Below are positions 1-9,288 of a DNA stretch of 64,000 bases, in pieces. Numbering within the stretch: the first letter of the stretch is position 1; the number at the start of each line of letters is the position of its first letter. The notes beneath the pieces were generated by a model. It searched no databases and had not been told where the DNA came from. It worked only from the letters and a program-made list of their open reading frames with translations. The DNA comes from Sulfitobacter sp. SK011 (lineage in GTDB: Bacteria; Pseudomonadota; Alphaproteobacteria; Rhodobacterales; Rhodobacteraceae), in NCBI RefSeq assembly GCF_003352065.1, contig NZ_CP025803.1, positions 3,017,574 to 3,081,573 on the forward strand, read 5' to 3'. Made by a program: the position numbers and the translations under genes.

Positions 1-105
1 TGCGCCGATTGCGGCACCGCCGAGCGCTTGTTCACCCAACGTGTCGCCACAGGCCGCAAGGCCCGCGCAGACTGCGACTGCAAGAATAAGTTTCGATATG
101 GGCAT
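1..105 (-). CDS. Small glycine-rich lipoprotein, partial (3' end outside window)
   Basis: Only the first 35 codons are in the window; the gene runs off the left edge. The product starts MPISKLILAVAVCAGLAACG, a lipoprotein signal with lipobox LAAC, so it should be exported and lipidated at that Cys. The following GDTLGEQALGG stretch is nearly identical to the complete gene at 184-396, so the two are tandem paralogues. The glycine/alanine-rich segment resembles a glycine-zipper membrane motif. Function is unknown. Confidence 0.75.
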   Translation of the reverse strand, partial: MPISKLILAVAVCAGLAACGDTLGEQALGGAAIGA

Positions 106-183
106 TTACGATCTCCTTTGGTGTATCTCGTTCTAGCGTAAACCACTGAAGCCCGTAATTGTTCCTCAGCTAAATCAGCGGGA

Positions 184-396
184 TCAATACCCGCGACATT
201 TGCCGGGATTGAGCTGGCAATAGGCAATATTGCCCGCCGCACCGATGGCCGCACCCTGCAAAAGGCTGCCGCTGGTAAGGGCCGCTGCACCCGCACCGAT
301 GGCACCGCCGCCAAGGGCCTGCTCGCCCAGGGTGTCGCCACATGCCGCAAGGCCCGCGCAGGCCGTAAGCCCCAAAATGATGTTCCGAATAGACAT
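184..396 (-). CDS. Small glycine-zipper-like lipoprotein, tandem paralogue
   Basis: This 70-residue protein has a type II signal peptide with lipobox LAAC (Cys19), then GDTLGEQALGGGAIGAGAAA, a G/A-rich stretch with small residues at regular spacing as in glycine-zipper outer-membrane lipoproteins. It ends with a short Cys-containing tail (YCQLNPGKC) that could form a disulfide. An AAGGAA-like ribosome site precedes the ATG. The upstream half is almost the same as the partial gene at 1-105, which indicates tandem duplication. Its role in the envelope is not known. Confidence 0.75.
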   Translation of the reverse strand: MSIRNIILGLTACAGLAACGDTLGEQALGGGAIGAGAAALTSGSLLQGAAIGAAGNIAYCQLNPGKCRGY

Positions 397-730
397 ATAC
401 CTGTTCCTTCACTGCTTTTGTTTGCTTGGCCAATGCGCTGGGTTTCTCCCATTTCCCGCTTGGCTGCATCTTTAGGTCGACTGTGCCCGATCATCGGGCC
501 CAAACCCCGCCCCCCGTAAAAATCGGGCAGCAATGCCGAAGCTTCGACACGCTGCCCGTAAAGGGAAGGGGTATGGTCTTGGTGTGCATAAGGCGAAATC
601 CAAAGGACTTTACCCGTAGCAAAACTGATGCTGACCGAAACGGACGCGCGCGCCAAGCGCGCCGTCTTACTTGCGCAAGAATCGGCTGAGGATTGCTGAT
701 AGGAGGAGAGGCCAAGCGACAACATGCCGA
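397..730. other. Gene-free stretch
   Basis: I see no convincing gene here. The open frames on both strands lack a ribosome site and have arginine-rich, low-quality translations. One G/C-only hairpin lies at about 648-662 (GCGCGC arms, 3-base loop) without a T-run. The part next to 397 should hold the promoter of the lipoprotein gene at 184-396. Confidence 0.5.
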
Positions 731-1090
731 TCAATCCTCAAACGCATCAGGAAAGGCGGCGCGTGCGACATCTTCGTTGATGACCAGCATGGCCTCATAA
801 TGGGCGGGATCAAAGGGATCTGTGGCCGGCAAAACCTCGCGACCAAACAGCCACGAAAGGCGCCCGGCATCAAGGTTGCCGCGCTCGAACGGCTGATCGC
901 CAAATGCGTCCCACAACGCCTTCATGAACCCGATGTCAGCACGCCTGTCAGCAGCACGCCGGTCAGACCGGCGTTCGCGCACGGTCAAAGGCGTCGCCCC
1001 TTTGGGGTTCGCACGTCGTATGGTGAATTGGAAATCTGTACCCGGCAGTCGCCCGGGAAAGCCGCGGTGCTTGAGCATATAATCTAACAT
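731..1090 (-). CDS. Hypothetical protein, 119 aa
   Basis: The product is a soluble, Arg-rich protein with no signal peptide or membrane segment. The C-terminal third (FDPAHYEAMLVINEDVARAA) has normal protein-like composition. The ATG at 1090 is preceded by GGGGG at a good distance, which supports this start. I do not recognise a domain. The opposite-strand frame over the same bases is poorer in composition and was not accepted. Confidence 0.6.
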   Translation of the reverse strand: MLDYMLKHRGFPGRLPGTDFQFTIRRANPKGATPLTVRERRSDRRAADRRADIGFMKALWDAFGDQPFERGNLDAGRLSWLFGREVLPATDPFDPAHYEAMLVINEDVARAAFPDAFED

Positions 1091-1168
1091 GACAGCCCCC
1101 TCATATCGGGGCTGCCAGCACGCGCAGCGAAGGTCAGGACAGGCGCGGACGCCTGCCCTGAAGTGGTA

Positions 1169-1312
1169 TTACTTGTACTTGCCTGTGTACGTAGGCTCAA
1201 CCGAGATAGGCTCGGGTGCGACCACAACGTAGTCATCGTCCTGCTGGCTTGCACATGCAGAAATGGCAGCAACAAAGCTGAAAGCTGCCAGCAATTTAAT
1301 GCTCTTTGACAT
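1169..1312 (-). CDS. Very small lipoprotein, 47 aa
   Basis: This short gene encodes MSKSIKLLAAFSFVAAISAC followed by an acidic, Tyr/Pro-containing tail of about 27 residues ending TGKYK. The N-terminus is a clear lipoprotein signal with lipobox ISAC, Cys20. The mature peptide would be an anchored envelope peptide. An AGGAGACTTAA ribosome-site region lies just before the ATG. The function is unknown; it could be an entericidin-like or other tiny envelope lipoprotein, but no diagnostic motif is present. Confidence 0.7.
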   Translation of the reverse strand: MSKSIKLLAAFSFVAAISACASQQDDDYVVVAPEPISVEPTYTGKYK

Positions 1313-1526
1313 TTAAGTCTCCTGTCGTTGTTAATGGGGCGCGACACTGCTTGATGCATCGCGCGCCCCGATTCTGAGGTAAGGGATACGTGGGTATTCC
1401 TTGCCCGCACGTTACAAGAAGTGATTTGCCATTGATACCGGGTTTCAACCAATCGGCGGCATTGTGACTCCAAAGCCTCATTTTTAGGGCGAATCGCAGC
1501 CCTCTGCCGTATATATTGTGGTTTCA

Positions 1527-1907
1527 TCACAGCCCTTCCCAAATACAGGTGTCGCCATCGGCCCGGAAAGCTTCAAAAAATTGTGTTGCATCGGGATCTG
1601 GGACGCCAAATTCCGTCACGCGATCGGCCAGCGATACCACGATGATCTGCCCGTCCAGGTCATATTGCGTGATGTAGGGCAACGCCACCGACGCGCACAG
1701 ATGCATCATGTCCGGGGCCGCCGCTTCATTGTCGATGCTGCCACCATCGCGGGCAATTTCCGGGGCCACAAAGCGGAACCGCAGCCATGTCTGGCCGCCC
1801 ACATCGTCGACCAGCACCTCTTGCAACTCAACGGGCTGACCCGATGGCACATCAATGGCGAGAGCCGGGCTGGCGGCAAGGAACAGGGCTAGAAACACAG
1901 CTTTCAT
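1527..1907 (-). CDS. DUF6497-type secreted protein
   Basis: This 126-residue protein has a Sec signal peptide (MKAVFLALFLAASPALA) and a mature part of about 109 residues. It has two Cys residues (in MMHLCASVALPY and near the C-terminus in DTCIWEGL) that could form a disulfide in the periplasm. The pattern fits DUF6497, a family seen mainly in Rhodobacterales. Its start overlaps the end of the cupin gene by 4 bases (ATGA), so the two are translationally coupled. No reaction is known. Confidence 0.65.
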   Translation of the reverse strand: MKAVFLALFLAASPALAIDVPSGQPVELQEVLVDDVGGQTWLRFRFVAPEIARDGGSIDNEAAAPDMMHLCASVALPYITQYDLDGQIIVVSLADRVTEFGVPDPDATQFFEAFRADGDTCIWEGL

Positions 1908-2302
1908 GGCGCATCTTCGTCCTGCGTGGGGAAATCGGCGGGTGAGATAATCTCGATCAGTTCCATATCATCGGAATGGCGCACTTCACGGTGTTTGATG
2001 CCGGGGGGCTGAAGAACGCAGGAGCCTGCGCGCAGAGTATGTTCCCCCTCGCCTTCGTATTCGAACACCACCCAGCCTTGGGTGACATAGACCATCTGGA
2101 AATCAAGGTCGTGGGAATGCCAAGTGCCGGGGCTTTCCATGCCCGGCACAGCACGGATGACATGGGCACCGTAGGCCCCCTTGGTCGCGGATTTGATGCC
2201 CAGATCGCGGTATTCGAAGAAGGGGCGGAGACCCGCGCCTTTGAAGGTGCCGGAGTCCGCGTGGGCGATGGTGAAGGATTGGTTTTTGAACACCTTAGAC
2301 AT
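1904..2302 (-). CDS. Cupin-domain protein
   Basis: This protein of about 132 aa is a single small beta-barrel cupin. The first cupin motif is seen as GTWHSHDLDFQMVYVTQGW (His-x-His ligand pair and later residues) and the second as LQPPGIKHREVRHSDDME, giving a likely metal site. The ATG at 2302 is preferred over an in-frame TTG three bases earlier because GGGGA lies about 8 bases upstream. It overlaps the downstream DUF6497 gene by a few bases. Substrate is unknown; it may be a small enzyme or a ligand sensor. Confidence 0.75.
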   Translation of the reverse strand: MSKVFKNQSFTIAHADSGTFKGAGLRPFFEYRDLGIKSATKGAYGAHVIRAVPGMESPGTWHSHDLDFQMVYVTQGWVVFEYEGEGEHTLRAGSCVLQPPGIKHREVRHSDDMELIEIISPADFPTQDEDAP

Positions 2303-2456
2303 CAATCATTTCCCCTGAAAGATGCGCCCATGGCCCACCTGCCATGGGTGGTCGTCGCGCCTGCCTTACGCCTCCGACACCGGTTATGCACTGTGCTTTG
2401 CGCCTGACCGAGAGGTCGGACGGTATTTAAGAAAGGGTGAATAGGCATAGGAGTGC

Positions 2457-3989
2457 TCACAACGGAATGTTGTCGTGCTTCTTCCACGGCATCACGACCT
2501 TCTTATTTCGCAATGACGCAAACGCCCGGGCGACCCGTTTGCGGGTTGCGCGCGGCTGGATCACTTCGTCGATGAACCCGCGCTCGGCGGCCACAAAAGG
2601 ATTGGCAAAGCGGTTCTCGTAATCCTTTGTGTGCTGCGCGATCTTGTCGGCATCCCCCAGATCAGCGCGGTGGATGATCTCGGTCGCACCCTTGGCGCCC
2701 ATCACGGCAACCTCGGCTGTGGGCCAGGCATAGTTGAAATCAGACCGCAGGTGCTTGGACGCCATCACGTCATAGGCTCCGCCGTATGCCTTGCGGGTGA
2801 TCACCGTGACCATCGGCACGGTCGCCTCGCCATAGGCAAAGAGCAGTTTAGCGCCGTGTTTGATCACGCCGCCATATTCCTGTGAGGTGCCAGGCAAAAA
2901 ACCGGGGACGTCGACCAAGGTCAGGATCGGAATTTCGAACGCGTCGCAGAACCGCACAAACCGCGCGGCCTTGCGCGAGCTGTCGATGTCCAGACATCCC
3001 GCCAGCACCATCGGCTGGTTTGCCACTACGCCCACGGTGCGCCCTTCGATGCGGATAAAGCCGGTGATGATGTTCTTGGCGAAATCTTCCTGAATTTCGT
3101 AAAAGTCGCACTCGTCACCCAGCTTGAGGATCAATTCCTTCATGTCGTAGGGCGCATTCGCATTTGCAGGCACCAGCGTGTCCAGCGATGCCTCAATCCG
3201 TTCCGGATCATCAAAGAACGGGCGCACGGGCGGCTTTTCGCGGTTGTTGGCGGGCAGGAAATCAACCAGACGCCGCACCTCGGCCAAAGCCTCAACATCG
3301 TTTTCAAACGCCCCATCCGCCACAGATGATTTGCGGGTATGGGTGCTGGCACCGCCCAATTCCTCGGCAGTGACAACCTCGTTTGTGACGGTTTTCACCA
3401 CATCAGGGCCGGTCACAAACATGTAAGAGCTGTCTTTGACCATAAAGATAAAGTCGGTCATCGCAGGCGAATAGACCGCCCCGCCCGCGCACGGCCCCAT
3501 GATCACGCTGATCTGCGGGATCACGCCGCTGGCCTCGATGTTGCGCTGGAACACTTCGGCATAGCCCGCAAGACTTGCCACCCCTTCCTGAATGCGCGCG
3601 CCACCTGAATCGTTGATGCCAATGACAGGCGCACCATTCTGGATCGCCATGTCCATGATCTTGCAAATCTTCTGCGCATGGGTTTCAGAAAGCGACCCGC
3701 CAAATACCGTGAAATCCTGAGAGAACACATAGACCAGCCGCCCGTTGATCGTGCCCCACCCGGTGACCACGCCATCGCCCGCAGGCTTTTGTTTTTCCAT
3801 ACCGAAATCGGTACACCGGTGCGTCACGAACATGTCGAATTCTTCGAAACTGCCTTCGTCGAGCAGCAGTTCAACCCGCTCACGGGCTGTCAGCTTGCCG
3901 CGCGCATGCTGGGCGTCGATCCGTTTTTGACCACCACCCATACGGGCCGTTTCACGCCGCTGCTCCAGCTGTTCGAGAATATCTTTCAT
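2457..3989 (-). CDS. pccB: Propionyl-CoA carboxylase beta chain
   Basis: This is the biotin-dependent carboxyltransferase subunit that carboxylates propionyl-CoA to methylmalonyl-CoA together with a biotin-carrying alpha chain, in propionate and odd-chain/branched acyl degradation. The 510-residue length is normal. The N-terminal half has [19 protein letters not shown] and [16 protein letters not shown], forming the acyl-CoA oxyanion region; the C-terminal half has [20 protein letters not shown] and [20 protein letters not shown] precedes the ATG. The alpha chain (pccA) is not in this window. TTTGCAAA-type sites upstream link it to the ScfR-like regulator at 5468. Confidence 0.95.
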   Translation of the reverse strand: MKDILEQLEQRRETARMGGGQKRIDAQHARGKLTARERVELLLDEGSFEEFDMFVTHRCTDFGMEKQKPAGDGVVTGWGTINGRLVYVFSQDFTVFGGSLSETHAQKICKIMDMAIQNGAPVIGINDSGGARIQEGVASLAGYAEVFQRNIEASGVIPQISVIMGPCAGGAVYSPAMTDFIFMVKDSSYMFVTGPDVVKTVTNEVVTAEELGGASTHTRKSSVADGAFENDVEALAEVRRLVDFLPANNREKPPVRPFFDDPERIEASLDTLVPANANAPYDMKELILKLGDECDFYEIQEDFAKNIITGFIRIEGRTVGVVANQPMVLAGCLDIDSSRKAARFVRFCDAFEIPILTLVDVPGFLPGTSQEYGGVIKHGAKLLFAYGEATVPMVTVITRKAYGGAYDVMASKHLRSDFNYAWPTAEVAVMGAKGATEIIHRADLGDADKIAQHTKDYENRFANPFVAAERGFIDEVIQPRATRKRVARAFASLRNKKVVMPWKKHDNIPL

Positions 3990-4063
3990 GGTGCTCCCCT
4001 ATGTGGCCCGTCTTGAGTTTGCGGCATATTAGCGAAGCAGGCGGCACAACCAAAGGTCAATTA

Positions 4064-4118
4064 TGCAAATTTGCAAAGTTTATTCAGCAGGTCGCTTGTT
4101 AATTGCAAATTAGCAAAA
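4064..4118. promoter_or_regulatory. Putative ScfR/PrpR-type operator sites (TTTGCAAA)
   Basis: The divergent region between pccB and the MFS gene holds TGCAAATTTGCAAAG (4064-4078, containing the palindrome TTTGCAAA at 4070-4077) and TTGCAAATTAGCAAAA (4103-4118). TTTGCAAA half-sites are the known targets of RamB/PrpR-type XRE regulators of acetate and propionate metabolism, and such a regulator is encoded at 5468-6868. That these sites control pccB and the MFS gene is inference. Confidence 0.6.
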
Positions 4119-4168
4119 ATAACAATGCGCAATGGACAAGGTCACGCCACAGGACTACTTGCATTTGC

Positions 4169-5392
4169 ATGGATAATACACCGCAGATCCGGTTTCTGGA
4201 TCGAACCACGCCGCCGCACATCGCCACCCTGATCCTGCTGGCAGGCATGTCAGCCATCGTAATGAACATCTTCCTGCCCAGTCTGCCGCAAATGGCAGAA
4301 TACTTTGGCACCGACTATGCCGTGATGCAGCTTTCCGTGCCGCTTTATCTGCTGTGCAGCGCGGTGATGCAGCTCTTTATCGGCCCGATTTCGGACAATT
4401 TGGGACGCCGCAAGGTGATGCTCTGGGGGCTGGGCCTGTTCTTGATTGCCACGCTGGGCTGCATCTTTGCCCCCAATGCCGCGGTTTTTCTGATCTTTCG
4501 GGTCGGTCAGGCGATCATCGCCACCGCCATGGTTCTGAGCCGCGCCGTGATCCGCGATCTTTATACTCAGGATCAATCAGCATCCGTCATTGGCTATGTC
4601 ACCATGGGCATGGCTTTGGTCCCGATGGTCAGCCCGGCCCTGGGTGGGCTTTTGGAAGAATTGTTCAATTGGCAGGCATCCTTTTGGGCATTGTTTGTGA
4701 TCGGCGTCGGAGTCATGACCCTTGTTTGGGTCGACATGGGCGAAACAGCGCGGGCATCAGGCAAATCACTGTTTGAGCAATTCTCTGAATACCCCGAACT
4801 GCTGCGGTCCCCCCGTTTCTGGGGCTACGCGCTGGCGTCTGGTTTCTGCTCGGGCGCGTTTTTTGCCTATCTGGGCGGCGCACCCTTTGTGGGCAGCGTG
4901 GTTTTCAACCTCAGCCCATTCTGGCTGGGCATCTATTTTGGCGCCCCCGCGGTTGGCTATTTCGTCGGCAACTTCATCACCGGGCGATTTGCCACGCGGT
5001 TTGGCATCAACAAGTTGGTGCTTTGGGGGTGTCTGGCCAATGCATTCGGCGGGGCCGTTTCGCTGCTGATCTTTTTGGCTGGCTACGGCACGGCAATCAC
5101 TTTTTTTGGCATGATGACGCTGGTGGGCCTGGGCAATGGCCTGTGCATTCCCAATGCCACCGCAGGCATGCTTTCGGTGCGCCCGCATCTGGCAGGCACC
5201 GCATCTGGCCTTGGTGGTGCCATCATGATCGGCGGCGGCTCGGCCCTTGCCGTGTTGGCGGGCGCGTTGCTGACCCCTGAAACCGGGGCCTATCCGCTGC
5301 TGTGGCTGATGTTGCTTACGGCCATGGCGGGCGTCTGTTCGATATGGGTGGTCGTGCGCCGCGAAAAGGCATTGGCTTTGAAGCAGGGTTAA
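4169..5392 (+). CDS. MFS exporter, Bcr/CflA drug-resistance type
   Basis: This is a proton-driven inner-membrane exporter of about 407 residues with 12 predicted membrane segments. The first pair carries the family-typical MNIFLPSLPQMAEYF region, and the loop between helices 2 and 3 has GPISDNLGRRKVMLWG, the MFS motif A (D-x-x-G-R-R). I chose the ATG at 4169 because the upstream in-frame TTG at 4103 falls inside the regulator site and gives a non-hydrophobic tail. The substrate cannot be told. The divergent position opposite pccB and the shared sites suggest co-regulation, perhaps to export an organic acid or acyl intermediate. Confidence 0.85.
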   Translation: MDNTPQIRFLDRTTPPHIATLILLAGMSAIVMNIFLPSLPQMAEYFGTDYAVMQLSVPLYLLCSAVMQLFIGPISDNLGRRKVMLWGLGLFLIATLGCIFAPNAAVFLIFRVGQAIIATAMVLSRAVIRDLYTQDQSASVIGYVTMGMALVPMVSPALGGLLEELFNWQASFWALFVIGVGVMTLVWVDMGETARASGKSLFEQFSEYPELLRSPRFWGYALASGFCSGAFFAYLGGAPFVGSVVFNLSPFWLGIYFGAPAVGYFVGNFITGRFATRFGINKLVLWGCLANAFGGAVSLLIFLAGYGTAITFFGMMTLVGLGNGLCIPNATAGMLSVRPHLAGTASGLGGAIMIGGGSALAVLAGALLTPETGAYPLLWLMLLTAMAGVCSIWVVVRREKALALKQG

Positions 5393-5420
5393 TCCACGCG
5401 ACCCACCTTGCGACACACAG

Positions 5421-5460
5421 TTTGCAAAGCTAGACTTGGCCATCTGCAAAGTTGCAAAGG
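5421..5460. promoter_or_regulatory. Putative autoregulatory TTTGCAAA sites before the ScfR-like gene
   Basis: TTTGCAAAG lies at 5421-5429 and CTGCAAAGTTGCAAAGG at 5444-5460, just ahead of the regulator start at 5468. These match the pattern seen in front of pccB and the MFS gene, so the regulator probably controls its own expression. The second element lies so close to the start codon that binding would block initiation. Confidence 0.55.
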
Positions 5461-5467
5461 GCGTATC

Positions 5468-6868
5468 ATGGCCATTCAGAAACTATATGCCGGGGCCAAG
5501 TTGCGTGAACTGCGCACCAAGGTGGGGCTCACCCAAAAAGACTTTGCCGCCCGGCTTGGCGTGTCCCTGCCCTATCTCAACCAGATGGAAAACAACAACC
5601 GTCCCGTCAGCACGACGGTCGTGCTGGCGCTGGCCTCCGAATTTGGGATGGATGTGACCGAGCTTAGCACCGGCGACGGCGAACGTTTGGTCAGCGACAT
5701 GCGCGAGGCATTGGCCGATCCGGTCTTTGGTGGGGACATGCCGCCGCTGGCGGATCTGCGTCTTGCCGCGTCTAACGCGCCAGGGTTGGCGCGCGCCTTT
5801 CTGGAATTGCACCAGAACTACCGTCAAACCCACGAACGCCTGGCCTCACTGGACGAAGCATTGGGCCGTGAAGATGCCCGCGCCAGTCCAAGCCCATGGG
5901 AGGAAGTGCGCGACTTCTTTCATTACTGCGACAATTACATTGACGCCGTGGACCGCGCCGCAGAGCATTTTGCCAGCCGCGAGGGCGGCCACCGCAACAC
6001 CCGCGCCTCTGCGGTTGCGACATTATCGGATGCCGGCGTGACCATCGAATTTACCGACACGGATGCGTTGCGCAGCTTTGATCCCGCCCAAAACATCCTG
6101 CGCATTTCGGCCCGTGCCGCCCCCGAAACCCAGACATTTCAGCTGTTGCTGCAGGTCGCTCTCAGCCGTCAGGACGCGCTTCTTGAAGCGACCCTCGATC
6201 TGGCGCGCTTTCACAGTGCCGCTGCCCGTGACATCGCAAAGATCGGTCTGGCCAATTACTTTGCCGGGGCCGCCCTGCTGCCCTACGGCGCGTTTCACAC
6301 CAAGTCTCAAAGCTGCCGACATGATCTGGAGGTACTGGCCGGGCATTTTGGCGCGTCGATTGAACAGGTGGCGCACCGACTGTCCACCCTGCAACGACCT
6401 GGCACCAAGGGCATTCCGTTCTTTTTTGTGCGGGTGGATCAGGCCGGGACCATCACCAAACGCCACTCTGCCACCCGCCTGCAATTTGCGCGCTTTGGCG
6501 GGGCCTGTCCGCTTTGGAATGTGCACAGCGCCTTTGAAACGCCGGGGCGGTTTTTGCGCCAACTGGCTGAAACGCCCGATGGCGTCCGGTATATCAGTCT
6601 TGCGCGCGACATCTCGAAACCGGCGGGCCGCTTTGGTGCGCCGGTGCGGCGCTATGCCATCGCATTGGGCTGCGAAGTGCGCCATGCCTCGGCGATTGTC
6701 TATGCCGATGGGATGGATGTTGGCCGCGATGGAGCGTTTGAACCGATCGGCATTTCCTGCCGTATTTGTGAGCGCAAAGAATGTCACCAACGGTCAGTAC
6801 CGCCGCTTGAACGTCAATTGGTGGTCGATCCGAACATGCGCAGCGTCCTGCCGTACCGCATTGAATAA
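5468..6868 (+). CDS. ScfR-like short-chain fatty acyl transcriptional regulator (XRE family)
   Basis: This 466-residue regulator has an N-terminal XRE helix-turn-helix (about residues 9-63, with TQKDFAARLGVSLPYLNQME), a middle region as in ScfR/RamB/PrpR proteins, and a C-terminal ligand/metal region with a Cys cluster (ISCRICERKECHQR) that may hold a metal centre. In relatives it senses acyl-CoA species and controls propionate or acetate genes through TTTGCAAA boxes. I chose the ATG at 5468 over the in-frame TTG at 5408, which lies before the operator-like sites. Nearby pccB supports a role in propionyl-CoA metabolism. Specific effector is unknown. Confidence 0.85.
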   Translation: MAIQKLYAGAKLRELRTKVGLTQKDFAARLGVSLPYLNQMENNNRPVSTTVVLALASEFGMDVTELSTGDGERLVSDMREALADPVFGGDMPPLADLRLAASNAPGLARAFLELHQNYRQTHERLASLDEALGREDARASPSPWEEVRDFFHYCDNYIDAVDRAAEHFASREGGHRNTRASAVATLSDAGVTIEFTDTDALRSFDPAQNILRISARAAPETQTFQLLLQVALSRQDALLEATLDLARFHSAAARDIAKIGLANYFAGAALLPYGAFHTKSQSCRHDLEVLAGHFGASIEQVAHRLSTLQRPGTKGIPFFFVRVDQAGTITKRHSATRLQFARFGGACPLWNVHSAFETPGRFLRQLAETPDGVRYISLARDISKPAGRFGAPVRRYAIALGCEVRHASAIVYADGMDVGRDGAFEPIGISCRICERKECHQRSVPPLERQLVVDPNMRSVLPYRIE

Positions 6869-7534
6869 TCAGCGTTTTGCAGGCCGCCAGCCTGATGCCT
6901 TGGCCTGCGCCTCTGAGCAAAACCAGCGTTCGCCCTTTGCGGGCGCGATGCCGGTGCGGTCATAGAATTTCTGACCCGGCATGTGGTAAATGTGTTTGCC
7001 TGAGGCGCTGATATTCCCTTTGATCTGGCAGTCCGGGTCATCGCCCACCCGCCCTTTGATCCGCGTCAGCCGATAGCGTGCGGGCGATTGCAGCACAAAC
7101 CCATGCACACCTTTGTTGGCGACATAGGCGGCCTTTTCATCCAGATCGTAGTCAAGCGAATACTTGCGATAGGCAAAGGCCAGACCCTCTTGCACCAGCA
7201 CTTTTGCAATGTCGGTGCCATCCACAAAACAACGCGCCACTGTCCTGCCATAGCGGTCTTTGCTCAAGGGTTCGCAGCGTACTTTAGCCCCCTGAAATCG
7301 GTCACGCACCTGTCGGGTGATCCAATCACCGCAGGCCCAGTTCTGGCCTGACAGGGTCGTGCAGGGTTGATCACTTTCTGGCGCATCAATGCCATGTAAC
7401 CGAATGCGGGTCTGGCCCACGTCGAGCGTATCACCATCAATCACCCGCACTTTGCCGGTGATCTCTGCCATGGCAGGCAAAGCGCCGAGGAGCAGCGCCG
7501 CAATGAGAGCAAAACGTGAACAAATCCTTAACAT
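6869..7534 (-). CDS. Secreted thermonuclease-family (SNase) protein with C-terminal sunset-like domain
   Basis: The product (about 221 aa) has a Sec signal (ending LPAMA), then an SNase-like OB-fold domain with VRVIDGDTLDV, RIRLHGIDAPESDQP and DRYGRTVARCFVDG, which carry the Asp, Arg and Glu residues used for Ca-dependent phosphodiester cleavage. The last 50 residues (from DCQIKGNIS to ASGWRPAKR) match the small domain often found after thermonuclease or in cell-wall proteins (sunset-like). It should act in the periplasm or outside the cell. The ATG at 7534 is preferred to a TTG at 7555. It converges with the ScfR-like gene with no gap. Confidence 0.85.
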   Translation of the reverse strand: MLRICSRFALIAALLLGALPAMAEITGKVRVIDGDTLDVGQTRIRLHGIDAPESDQPCTTLSGQNWACGDWITRQVRDRFQGAKVRCEPLSKDRYGRTVARCFVDGTDIAKVLVQEGLAFAYRKYSLDYDLDEKAAYVANKGVHGFVLQSPARYRLTRIKGRVGDDPDCQIKGNISASGKHIYHMPGQKFYDRTGIAPAKGERWFCSEAQAKASGWRPAKR

Positions 7535-7608
7535 TTGGCCTATATGGCGGAGCAAATCCCCACCATCAATAGCATTTGTTAATAAATGTTAACGCAAATT
7601 TACAGCGA

Positions 7609-9267
7609 TCAGCGTTGCGACACCTGCCAATTCGGATGCATCCAGGGTTCGTCATTGGCACGCGGCAAGGGGTCCAGCCCCAGCAGGTGATCTGACACCT
7701 TTTCGCCAACCATGATCGACGGCGCGTTCAGGTTGCCGTTGGTGATACGGGGAAAGATTGAGCTGTCTGCGACGCGCAGACCCTCGACACCAATGACCCG
7801 CGCCTCAGGATCGACAACCGCGTTTTTATCGTCTGCCCGGCCCATCCGGCAGGTCCCGCAGGGGTGATAGGCACTTTCCGCATGATCGGCGATCACGGCG
7901 TTCAGTTCCGCGTCCGTTTGCGCATCGGATCCGGGCTGAATTTCGTTTTTGACAAAGGGCTTGAACGCTTCTTGCGCAAAAATCTCTCGGGTCAGGCGGA
8001 TGCAGGTGCGGAAATCTTCCCAGTCGCTTTCCTCTGACATGTAATTAAACCGGATCAACGGATCAGCGGCGGGATCGGATGACGCCAGCGACACACTGCC
8101 CCGCGAGGCGGATCGCATGGGACCGGTATGGGCCTGAAACCCATGCCCCTCTGGTGCCACCTGCCCGTCATATCGAACAGCGATGGGCAGGAAATGATAC
8201 TGAATATCCGGGTACGGCACACCGGGTTTTGACCTAACAAAGGCCGCGGATTCAAACTGGTTCGACGCCCCCATGCCGCGCTTGGTGAAAAGCCATTGCG
8301 CGCCAATCACCGCCTTGGACAGCAGGTTCCAGTATTTATAAAGCGTGATCGGCTGCGATGCGGCCATCTGGATGTACATTTCCAGATGGTCTTGCAGGTT
8401 TTGACCGACGCCGGGACGGTCCGCGACCACCTCAATGCCATGTTCGGCCAGATGCGCGGCGGGGCCAATGCCCGACAACATCAAGAGCTTAGGCGAATTG
8501 ATCGAGGACGCGGCCAGCACGACCTCACGCTCTGCCCCGATCACCTCAATCCGGCCACCGCGCGATACCTCTACGCCCACAGCACGGCCATCCTCGATGA
8601 CCACACGCTGCGCCAGGGCGCGCAGGATCTGCACATTCCCGGTCTTTTGCGCGGGCCGCAGATAGGCGTTGGCCGCAGACCATCGCCGCCCTGCCCAGAC
8701 GGTTTGTTCCATCGGGCCAAAGCCCTCTTGTTGTTGGCCGTTGTAATCGTCTGTGACCTGATACCCGGCCTGCGCACCTGCCTGCACAAATGCGTCAAAC
8801 AGCGGATTGTCACGCGGCCCCCGGCTGACGTGCAACGGCCCATCTGTGCCGCGCCAGGTTGCATCACCGCCATGACCACCGTCATGCCAGGTTTCCATCC
8901 GCTTGTAGTAGGGCAGCACATCGGCAAAGGACCAACCGCGCGCACCCGCCTCTTCCCAATGGTCAAAATCCATCGCATGTCCGCGCACGTAGACCATGCC
9001 GTTGATCGACGACGACCCACCAATGACCTTGCCGCGCGGACAGACCAGGCGGCGGTTGTTCAGATGTGGCTCGGGTTCAGAGCGATAGCCCCAATCATAG
9101 CGTTTCATGTTCATCGGATAGCTGAGTGCGGCAGGCATCTGAATAAACGGGCCGGCGTCCGTGCCACCATGTTCGATCACAATGACCTTGCGTCCGGCCG
9201 TCGCCAGCCGATACGCCATCGCACAGCCCGCGCTGCCCGCCCCTACAATCACAAATTCCGCGTTCAT
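7609..9267 (-). CDS. betA: Choline dehydrogenase
   Basis: BetA oxidises choline to betaine aldehyde, the first step to the osmoprotectant glycine betaine. It is a GMC oxidoreductase of 552 aa, the family's usual length. The FAD-binding [14 protein letters not shown] is at the N-terminus, the GMC signature [19 protein letters not shown] follows near residue 75, and the C-terminal block holds HPCGTCRMG and [20 protein letters not shown] with the catalytic His/Asn. It is the last gene of a betI-betC-betB-betA order on the minus strand, 21 bases after betB. Confidence 0.95.
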   Translation of the reverse strand: MNAEFVIVGAGSAGCAMAYRLATAGRKVIVIEHGGTDAGPFIQMPAALSYPMNMKRYDWGYRSEPEPHLNNRRLVCPRGKVIGGSSSINGMVYVRGHAMDFDHWEEAGARGWSFADVLPYYKRMETWHDGGHGGDATWRGTDGPLHVSRGPRDNPLFDAFVQAGAQAGYQVTDDYNGQQQEGFGPMEQTVWAGRRWSAANAYLRPAQKTGNVQILRALAQRVVIEDGRAVGVEVSRGGRIEVIGAEREVVLAASSINSPKLLMLSGIGPAAHLAEHGIEVVADRPGVGQNLQDHLEMYIQMAASQPITLYKYWNLLSKAVIGAQWLFTKRGMGASNQFESAAFVRSKPGVPYPDIQYHFLPIAVRYDGQVAPEGHGFQAHTGPMRSASRGSVSLASSDPAADPLIRFNYMSEESDWEDFRTCIRLTREIFAQEAFKPFVKNEIQPGSDAQTDAELNAVIADHAESAYHPCGTCRMGRADDKNAVVDPEARVIGVEGLRVADSSIFPRITNGNLNAPSIMVGEKVSDHLLGLDPLPRANDEPWMHPNWQVSQR

Positions 9268-9288
9268 TTAATGTGTCCTTTGCAGCGC

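Noticed and set aside
4766-5449. Minus-strand frame of about 227 codons opposite the MFS gene
   Set aside because: Gln/His/Arg-rich shadow of the membrane gene; no domain.
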